A DNA stretch of 64,000 bases from Chitinophaga qingshengii (lineage in GTDB: Bacteria > Bacteroidota > Bacteroidia > Chitinophagales > Chitinophagaceae): positions 744,001-808,000 of the forward strand of contig NZ_JACVFC010000001.1 in NCBI RefSeq assembly GCF_014529935.1. Reading direction: 5' to 3'. Below, in pieces: positions 58,301-64,000 of the stretch. Positions within the stretch are counted from its first letter, which is position 1. Every line of letters starts with the position of its first letter. A model generated the notes under the pieces. That model was not told where the DNA came from. It did not search any database and worked only from the letters and a program-made list of their open reading frames with translations. The position numbers and the translations under genes were made by a program.

Positions 58301-59812
58301 CTGCATTGCCACTTCCCTTGGCAGCACTTCCCCTGCGATAATAAAATGTTGCACCGGCAGCTTAAAATCCGTTTCCGGCGAACTTCCGGCAAGCAGCAAT
58401 CGTAAATGACTAGGCGTTCCGTCGGAAACATCCACCTTATGTTGCAGGTAAAACCTGCCTAGCAACTGACCATCTCTCCTCGATGGTTCATCTGTGATAT
58501 AAAGACTATTTCCGTAAAGCAATGCACCAAAAATCTGCTGCACCGAAGCATCAAACTCATAAGGCGCTACCATGGCTATCCTCAACACATCATGATAACG
58601 GGAATAGATCCGCCGTTCCAGACCTGCTACCAGGTTATGAACATTGCGGTGCGTTACCACAACGCCTTTGGGTACGCCGGTAGAACCTGATGTGTAAATG
58701 ATATACGCAGCACTACCAGCATCTACTGGTTCTGGGTTTGTAACTGAACCTGGTACAGCACCCGTTATTTCAGGGATATAAATAATGCTGCAGCCAGTGA
58801 GCGCAGGTTGTATTTCATCACTAATGAGGTGACCGGCCCCACTGTTTTCCATTAGTTGCCGGAGACGCAGCAAGGGAAATTGTCTCGACAAAGGAAGATA
58901 GGTAGCACCACAGCTTAGCACAGCCATTATCGAGAGTGGGATATTGACTGATCGTTCCAGGAAAAGCGCCACCACGGTTCCTTTTCTCACTCCTTTTTCT
59001 GCCAGCAAGCTGCCCAGAAAGGTAGCCCTGCGATGTAGTTCATAATAGGTGACCACTTCATCCTCATAACCGACAGCGATCCTGTCGGGGTGCTGCGCTG
59101 CCACTTTCGCAAACAACGTATACAACGACGCCGAGGTGTCGAAAGGAATATCAAAAGCACTGTTGAACAACGTATTTATCATTTCCCTTTCGCCATCATA
59201 CAAAATATCCGCATGACCGACCAGGAGTGCCGGTTGATATTGTAAATACTCCAGTAATTTCAAAAGATGCCCCGTCATCCGGTCAATCGTATCCGGCCGG
59301 TATAACGCAGCAGCATAATCGACAGAAAGCCCGACCCCCCCGGGGTGAATATGATAAGTAAAAATAAGTTGCCGTGGAGAACCAGCCTGCAGATATCCTG
59401 TATTATGCTCTGCCAGTAGCAGTACTTCACGGGCAGGTGCAAACGAAGCGGCCGCGGCTCTCTCTGCTGCATTGCTCTCCCTTTCCAGTAGCTGCACCAC
59501 AGTACAATGCAATGCGGAAAAACTCGTCTCATCGGATATTGTTATTTCCAATGGTATGATGGCTCCTGCCTGATCATCAGCGACACCTATAGCAATGCTT
59601 TTTTCACCTGTATACCTGTATAACAATGCAATGATACCCACTGCCAGCATACTGACAGCCTCAGATGCTGCTACCGGCAGGTTGCGCTCCGATTCGTAGC
59701 GTGTATCCCTTCTGATATTGCCATATACAGGCGCAAAATCAGGCAGAAAACCGCTTCCTGCCGGCATACCGTTACTTGCTGCCAATGGCAGCATTTCAGT
59801 CTTATTCATCAT
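55319..59812 (-). CDS. NRPS B: half C-A-(eroded FkbM methyltransferase)-PCP-E
   Basis: This is a 1497-residue protein. Residues 1-205 are a strongly diverged condensation C-lobe. The A domain has YTSGSTGVPKG (373-383), FDASVQQ and pocket residues DAQDIALVD, identical to protein F and unassigned. Residues about 678-875, between A8 and A10 (NQNGKADLRV), form an insertion that parallels the F methyltransferase: GFDAIDLLKADGSDAIHWL stands where F has VIDLLKIDVEKGEWDVL. The SAM-binding VILDVGANIG is replaced by KCLLTLTAAYELL, so methylation is not expected. PCP Ser991 and an epimerization domain (HHLLIDG 1171-1177, EGHGRE, RTIGWF) follow. The C-terminus TPSDLTMKGLSVNEIDNLF closely matches the COM donor of TycA (TPSDFSVKGLQMEEMDDIF), so the D-configured chain should pass to protein C. 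Two Met codons begin the frame; either could be used. Confidence 0.92.
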   Translation of the reverse strand: MMNKTEMLPLAASNGMPAGSGFLPDFAPVYGNIRRDTRYESERNLPVAASEAVSMLAVGIIALLYRYTGEKSIAIGVADDQAGAIIPLEITISDETSFSALHCTVVQLLERESNAAERAAAASFAPAREVLLLAEHNTGYLQAGSPRQLIFTYHIHPGGVGLSVDYAAALYRPDTIDRMTGHLLKLLEYLQYQPALLVGHADILYDGEREMINTLFNSAFDIPFDTSASLYTLFAKVAAQHPDRIAVGYEDEVVTYYELHRRATFLGSLLAEKGVRKGTVVALFLERSVNIPLSIMAVLSCGATYLPLSRQFPLLRLRQLMENSGAGHLISDEIQPALTGCSIIYIPEITGAVPGSVTNPEPVDAGSAAYIIYTSGSTGVPKGVVVTHRNVHNLVAGLERRIYSRYHDVLRIAMVAPYEFDASVQQIFGALLYGNSLYITDEPSRRDGQLLGRFYLQHKVDVSDGTPSHLRLLLAGSSPETDFKLPVQHFIIAGEVLPREVAMQIMQRFADRQVRITNLYGPTEATVDATSFDIEELLPDNMRSIPIGKPLPNLRIYIMDGHMQLLPVGVPGEICIGGHGVAIGYAGDEILTCKSFVLTAQGERLYKTGDYGRWLPDGNIEYLGRKDEQVKIRGYRIETEEVRQAMIAHPEVMAAAVRFVKEDEDAHLEAYVVPDSRQLPLLTGMLNSVADPALTTLPFVTIPGGAVLFTRNPEITLRESHALLQEKVLPLHFSGSIKCLLTLTAAYELLELAAVKGTDQVSIIAGTSRVALKANMISWGEPGKMIESEHPADPVLMRPFLKQYGFDAIDLLKADGSDAIHWLEQSHIPVKHLWITCRDFGEAAHIMVLLEEKGYHTHRDELTDGQLILFASQQITVAAFTLSVKAVVNNLKECSRGPAAVLKDIRASLQDRLPVYMIPAVIRFVQQIPLNQNGKADLRVLPALPSLDEGYANREAPASAAMQALTEIWEKVLSRKSILADDNFFTIGGDSIKAIQIAARMNKKGFRLNLKDLFNHQTIGTLAQFLESNTTGVPTVNQGTVTGNVPLLPVQRDFFEQKKTERGHYNQSVMLDVATGFSLLQVDRMLKQLLQHHDGLRLAFYEDEKQEWQQVNRSQLKVVATELVIDENEGEGEWEQQMDRLQSGLSFPAGPLVKAVLIKSGEKCRLLLIIHHLLIDGVSWRILMEDIHVIYKQINANEPISLPQKTNSYQEWANALVSYAQQPALLAERNYWEEVLNSVSTRIPFESDEGTDTIADSAVVRFQLDRETTELLLTKVHEAFNTEMNDILLAALVLSFNKVFHTTSLLLTLEGHGREAAGANLDISRTIGWFTAVYPVAIHIPAGAGVQEAVISVKETLRKVPNKGLGFGVLKHMTSNGINTSVQPQVLFNYLGQFERDEEGGYPSPSSLYVGKTQSLLHSRTHDFDFSGLSADRRMMFSLSYNRHRYSPHTMELLMDTFRTTLLEITAYCINRKHRELTPSDLTMKGLSVNEIDNLFL

Positions 59813-59830
59813 TTCTTTTACTGTAAATTT

Positions 59831-62800
59831 TTATCGGGATGAAAACAGGGTAACGTTGCCGGGAGACTCAATGTGCTGTATAGGTAACATATGCAACAAT
59901 GTAGCTGGGTTGCGGGTTACCTGTTCCAATATCGACACGTAGTTATTGATAATATGCTGAACCTGGTCGCCGGTATAGATGCCCTTCAAATACTCAAATG
60001 TCATACAGAAACAGTCCTTCCGGCGTGTCCCATACAGTGATTGCCTGAATTGCAAAGAAAATTCTTTCCTGTTGCAGGGATTTAGTGTAAGGCCTGGAAT
60101 TTCAAGCTGCCGGCCACCTTCATTTTCAAAAGAGAACTGCACACTAAACAACGGATTATCCGTTCCTTCCCTTTTTCCTCCGGCCATTTTTACCATTTCG
60201 TTAAAGGGATAGTTTTGATGTTCAAATGCATACAGAACGGTTGCCCTCACTTCCCGTAAGAGTACTTCAAACGATTTTTCGGGCAAGGGTTGGCAGCGCA
60301 TAGGCAGTAGATTGGTCATTAATCCTATTACCCGTTGTAACCCTGCATGTGTGCGACCAGATACCGGTGAGCCGATTACAATGTCATCCTGGCCGGTTTG
60401 CGCGGATAACAGTACTGCATAAGCCGTGAGCAGCAGCATATAGGGTGTAACCTGGTATGTGTCACAACAGTGGATAATTTCTTCCATTAGCTGACCACTG
60501 ATATCAAAATATACGCGGCTGCCCTTCCCTGAATTGTCCGGCGCCGCGCCACCTGGTTTGAGTACCATTGGTACACCGTCAAGCGCGCGCAGCCAGTAGG
60601 CTCCCTGTTGTTTCAACATCTGCTGGCAGGTTTCCCCGGCCTGCCATACTGCGTAATCACAGTATTGCAGCATTGCCCTGGTAACTGTTTGCTGATTATA
60701 CAGATCAGCAAACTCCTGCACCAGCAATCCGTTTGAAATGCCGTCTGTGATAATATGGTGAATATCTATCAGTAAATAATACCTGTTTGCCAATGCCTGC
60801 GCTATTATCACCCGTACCTGGCAGGGAACAGACAGGTCGAATGGCCTGGTATTTTCATCCAGGAACAGGTCTGCATTACCCGGCCAGGAAGCATGTACCA
60901 CGTTAAAATCCACTTCCGTATGAATTTCCTGGTATACATCATCTTCTGTCAGCACAAAAGCAGTTCTTAGTATATCGTGACCGGAAATCAGTAGCCTGAA
61001 CGCATCCCGGATGCGGCTAATATCTGGTTCTCCGGCGATTTCAAATAATTGCGGAAGATTGAAAACAGTGCTTTCCGGCGCTGTCTGCTGCATAAAATAA
61101 AGCCGCTTCTGCTCCTGCGACAAAGGATAAAAAGGTCTGGGCAGCGCCACGGGAATATCTTCAAAAACATGTGTTTGAATACTTTTCAACAACGCCGCCT
61201 GCGAGCGCACAGTAGTATGCCTGAACAACTGCACAACCGATATCCTGGCGTTGAATTCTTCATGTATGAGCGCAGCCAATGTTGTAGCACGCAGCGAATG
61301 CCCTCCCAGTTCAAAGAAAGTATCTTCCACACTGATATTTTCCGCCGGTATGCCCAATACCACGCTCCACAACCTGGTCATACGATATTCGTCGCCAGTG
61401 GCTGGCAGCTGAAACTGCTGTGATGCCGAAGGTATATTGCAGCTATCTGCCGATAGTTTTACGCGGTCAACTTTACCGTTACTATTCAGCGGTAGCTGTT
61501 CCAGCTGAATAAAGAAGTTGGGGATGGCATAGTTAGGAAGATGCACAGACAGGAAGGCTTTTACCTCTTCTGTCGCCAGCTTTTCTCCTGCCGTAAAATA
61601 AGCGTACAGTAATTCATTACCTGCCCCCACAGTTACTGCTGCCGCTTCGATAGGACCGTAGGCCAGCAACTGATCTTCGATCTCCGTTATTTCAAGACGG
61701 TAGCCCCTGATTTTGACCTGCGTATCCTGCCGCCCCATATATTCAAGTGTGCCATCTGGTAACCAGCGCGCCTGGTCGCCTGTGCAATACATGACCTGTC
61801 CGGATTGAAAAGGATCCGGTACAAATTTCTGCGCATTTAATGCAGGTGCGTTAATATACCCGTTGGTAACACCCTGCCCGCCGATACAAAGCTGGCCGTA
61901 TACGCCCAACGGCGCCAGTCGTCCCTGCTTATCCAGAATATACACCCGTTCCCCCGGCAAAGGACGTCCGATGGTAACCTTCATTCCTTTATGCCAGCTA
62001 CGGATCTGCGCACAGGTACTGCCTATGCAGGTTTCTGTAGGACCGTAAATATTAACGATGGTAACATCTCCACCTGCAGTATAATTATTGAGCAGGCTAT
62101 CAACCAATACTGATGTAAGTGGCTCGCCGCCACATACAATAAATTTCAGCTGTAACGCGGCAATCCGGATCTTCAGGGCATTTGCGAGGAATGTCATGTA
62201 ACCGGGTACGCCCTCCATCAAATTTGCCTTGTTTTTATAAAAGAAGTCATAGAGCCATTCCGGATCAAGTTTCCTTTCTTCCGGCACCACCAATAAGGTA
62301 TTTCCAAACAACAGCGCCCCTAATATCACATGCACCGACCCATCAAATTCACAAGCCGCTGTTAAGGCGATGTTCAATTGATTTTCCCGGTATATGACGT
62401 CTCCCAATCCAGCCATTGTGTTCAGCACATTCTGATGAGTTACCATTACTCCCTTGGGAGTACCGGTAGAACCGGAAGTATAAATGATATAAGCCAGGTC
62501 ACCAGCTTCTCCGTTATGGATAGATAGAAGTCCCCGTTCCGTATCCGCCTGCATTTCTTCTATCCCCCATACAGGAACATCCGCAGGTATTATGGCAGTC
62601 CCATTACGGACCAACAAACATACAGCTCCTGCTTCCTGCAACATATGTCTGCTCCTTTCTTCCGGAACCTTAGTGGATATGGGCAGATAGCTGGCCCCTG
62701 CTTTTAAAATCCCCAGAATACCTGTCAGCATTACATTAGACGGGTCTGTTAGTATAGCTACTACATGACCGGGGCTTACTCCCCGGGCAGCCAAAGCACC

Positions 62801-64000
62801 GGCGACATGATCCGACAGCAGGTCCAGTTCTCTATACGAAAGTGCTGCATTGTCATCTATCAGCGCTGTATTGTCCGGCGTTTTTTTCACCTGTGCTGAA
62901 AATACAGCCTGAATAGTTGGAAACGGGAACGATCCTTTCGATGCGCCAGTGTTAAAGCCGTTAATCAGCAATTCCGTTTCTTTCCCGGGAATCATGTTGT
63001 AGTTGGCTACCGGAAAGCTTCCGGGTTCTACAAGTGCAGCCACCAACGTAGAAAAATAATCACACATTCTTTGGATGGTATCTCTTCTGAATAACTGTAT
63101 ATCATATTCAAAGTAACCTGACAGGGCACCATCTTGCTCTGTCAGGAAAAGAGTAAGGTCAAACTTGGATACTCCGTTGTCAAAAAAATATGGCTGTATG
63201 CTGATTTTTTCCGGTGCAGCTTCTTCCAGGTTGCTGGTATCCAGCACAAACATAGTATCAAAAACAGGATTTCTGGAAGCATCGCGGGGGATGTCCAGCA
63301 AACCTACCAGCTGCTCAAAAGGATAGTCTTTGTTTTCCAGCGCCGCAAACAGCTGCCGGCTCGTTTGCGCTAACAGCGCAGGAAAAGTGCTGGCTTCCGA
63401 CACATGGCTTCTGATGACCAGCGTATTAATCAACAGTCCTATCATGCGCTGCAAATCCGGATGATCCCGCAAAGACACAGGAGTGCCTACCAGTACATCT
63501 TCCTGGCCACTTAAGCGGGACAGAAAGATATTATATGCGGTAAAAAGCCATATAAACAGCGTAGTCTTATGTCTGATAACATCCTGTTTGACCGCTGCGG
63601 TTGTATGACGGTCAATATTGAAATAAACTTTGCTGCCTTCATATAGTTTCACCGGTGGACGTGGGAAATCAGCCGGTAGCTGTAACGCAGGTATCTCTCC
63701 TTCCAGCTGTGACTCCCAATATTCGCGCTGTTGTACGACCAGGGCGTCCGGCAAATGCCGCTGTTTCCATGAAGTATAATCCCGGTACTGAAGCGTTACC
63801 GGCGGAAGTGATACGCCATTGTACAAACGAAGCAGTTCTTCCATCAGCAATGCCATAGCCATGCCATCTGCAATAATATGATGAAGATCCACCACCAGCA
63901 GGAATCCGCCCTGTCTCTTTGTAATCAGCGCCACGCGTACCAGCTGAGGCCGATCTAACCGGAATGGTTGAATAAAATGTTTTACCTGTTCATCCGTATT
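59831..64000 (-). CDS. NRPS A: …C-A-PCP-C, N-terminus beyond window
   Basis: The frame is open from base 64000 (about 1389 residues in view) and continues past the edge. A GTG at 63934 lies inside a condensation domain and is not a start. The first visible C domain already includes FIQPFRLDRPQLVRV before HHIIADGMA, so only its first lobe is cut. The A domain has YTSGSTGTPKG, FDGSVHV, NIYGPTE, TGD and NGKVDR, so it looks functional. The pocket reads about DGHEICIIG, which matches no signature I know; a polar or charged substrate is only a guess. PCP (FFELGGHSLRA) and a full second C domain (HHIITDGIS) end the protein. That C domain has no A domain behind it and must work with the A domain of protein B, 18 bp downstream. 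Loading modules and the operon promoter must lie to the right of the window. Confidence 0.92.
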   Translation of the reverse strand, partial: NTDEQVKHFIQPFRLDRPQLVRVALITKRQGGFLLVVDLHHIIADGMAMALLMEELLRLYNGVSLPPVTLQYRDYTSWKQRHLPDALVVQQREYWESQLEGEIPALQLPADFPRPPVKLYEGSKVYFNIDRHTTAAVKQDVIRHKTTLFIWLFTAYNIFLSRLSGQEDVLVGTPVSLRDHPDLQRMIGLLINTLVIRSHVSEASTFPALLAQTSRQLFAALENKDYPFEQLVGLLDIPRDASRNPVFDTMFVLDTSNLEEAAPEKISIQPYFFDNGVSKFDLTLFLTEQDGALSGYFEYDIQLFRRDTIQRMCDYFSTLVAALVEPGSFPVANYNMIPGKETELLINGFNTGASKGSFPFPTIQAVFSAQVKKTPDNTALIDDNAALSYRELDLLSDHVAGALAARGVSPGHVVAILTDPSNVMLTGILGILKAGASYLPISTKVPEERSRHMLQEAGAVCLLVRNGTAIIPADVPVWGIEEMQADTERGLLSIHNGEAGDLAYIIYTSGSTGTPKGVMVTHQNVLNTMAGLGDVIYRENQLNIALTAACEFDGSVHVILGALLFGNTLLVVPEERKLDPEWLYDFFYKNKANLMEGVPGYMTFLANALKIRIAALQLKFIVCGGEPLTSVLVDSLLNNYTAGGDVTIVNIYGPTETCIGSTCAQIRSWHKGMKVTIGRPLPGERVYILDKQGRLAPLGVYGQLCIGGQGVTNGYINAPALNAQKFVPDPFQSGQVMYCTGDQARWLPDGTLEYMGRQDTQVKIRGYRLEITEIEDQLLAYGPIEAAAVTVGAGNELLYAYFTAGEKLATEEVKAFLSVHLPNYAIPNFFIQLEQLPLNSNGKVDRVKLSADSCNIPSASQQFQLPATGDEYRMTRLWSVVLGIPAENISVEDTFFELGGHSLRATTLAALIHEEFNARISVVQLFRHTTVRSQAALLKSIQTHVFEDIPVALPRPFYPLSQEQKRLYFMQQTAPESTVFNLPQLFEIAGEPDISRIRDAFRLLISGHDILRTAFVLTEDDVYQEIHTEVDFNVVHASWPGNADLFLDENTRPFDLSVPCQVRVIIAQALANRYYLLIDIHHIITDGISNGLLVQEFADLYNQQTVTRAMLQYCDYAVWQAGETCQQMLKQQGAYWLRALDGVPMVLKPGGAAPDNSGKGSRVYFDISGQLMEEIIHCCDTYQVTPYMLLLTAYAVLLSAQTGQDDIVIGSPVSGRTHAGLQRVIGLMTNLLPMRCQPLPEKSFEVLLREVRATVLYAFEHQNYPFNEMVKMAGGKREGTDNPLFSVQFSFENEGGRQLEIPGLTLNPCNRKEFSLQFRQSLYGTRRKDCFCMTFEYLKGIYTGDQVQHIINNYVSILEQVTRNPATLLHMLPIQHIESPGNVTLFSSR

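Noticed and set aside
63932..63934. GTG at 63934 as the start of NRPS A
   Set aside because: The frame is open to the window edge and the 22 codons upstream encode conserved condensation-domain sequence (FIQPFRLDRPQLVRV), so the gene continues outside.
1..64000. Insertion sequences, tRNA/rRNA genes, CRISPR arrays, integrase or attachment sites
   Set aside because: None was seen: there are no transposase-like proteins, no regular short direct repeats with spacers, and gene packing leaves gaps of at most about 130 bp.

Overview
This window is most of a very large non-ribosomal peptide/polyketide gene cluster. It is probably from a member of the Bacteroidetes, and a Chitinophaga-like genome is my best guess. 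That guess rests on moderate GC content, weak or absent Shine-Dalgarno sequences, a possible TAnnTTTG promoter element, a LytS/LytTR two-component pair and a small lipocalin-like lipoprotein. Every gene I can support is on the minus strand, so transcription runs from high to low coordinates. No gap between genes exceeds about 130 bp.

Layout in transcription order. (1) Nine tightly packed megasynthase genes, >64000 to 21061 plus 11299-4169. Junction domains support a collinear order: NRPS-A (…C-A-PCP-C), B (half C-A-decayed MT-PCP-E), C (C-A remnant-PCP), D (TubC dock-C-A remnant-PCP-C-A-PCP-E), E (C-A-PCP x3, then C), F (half C-A-FkbM MT-PCP-C), G (half C-pseudo A-PCP-C), H (half C-A-PCP-C-A-PCP) and R (KS-decayed AT-KR-ACP-C-PCP-E). 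That is 13 amino-acid modules and one ketide module inside the window; the first gene continues past base 64000. (2) Between H and R sits an accessory block (21049-11328): a GT9-like glycosyltransferase, a free-standing acyltransferase, a radical SAM enzyme, a 3-hydroxyacyl-CoA dehydrogenase-like enzyme, a free ACP, an acyl-CoA dehydrogenase-like enzyme, a stand-alone serine-type adenylation enzyme, a cyclic-peptide-type ABC exporter and a type II thioesterase. (3) After R come a second glycosyltransferase (4145-3045), a lipoprotein, a sensor kinase/response regulator pair and the start of a GT2 glycosyltransferase that runs off the left edge.

How the parts work together. The Ser-type A enzyme, free ACP, two dehydrogenases and free AT match the zwittermicin A ZmaJ/H/G/I/F set. 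That set makes aminomalonyl-ACP from serine and passes it to a PKS module. The single PKS module here has lost its own AT, which fits in-trans delivery. Its KS would extend the Ser-ended chain from H, giving after ketoreduction a 2,4-diamino-3,5-dihydroxypentanoyl-type unit (inference). Binding-pocket residues read by eye give Thr for three A domains and Ser for two plus the stand-alone enzyme; four domains remain unassigned.

A striking theme is domain decay. Four NRPS modules have no working A domain (two remnants of opposite ends, one full-length but motif-dead, one clean deletion), one AT is dead, and one of two embedded methyltransferases is eroded. The stand-alone Ser enzyme is the only visible candidate for loading the A-deficient modules. 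No terminal thioesterase or reductase, MbtH-like protein or phosphopantetheinyl transferase is visible in the window.
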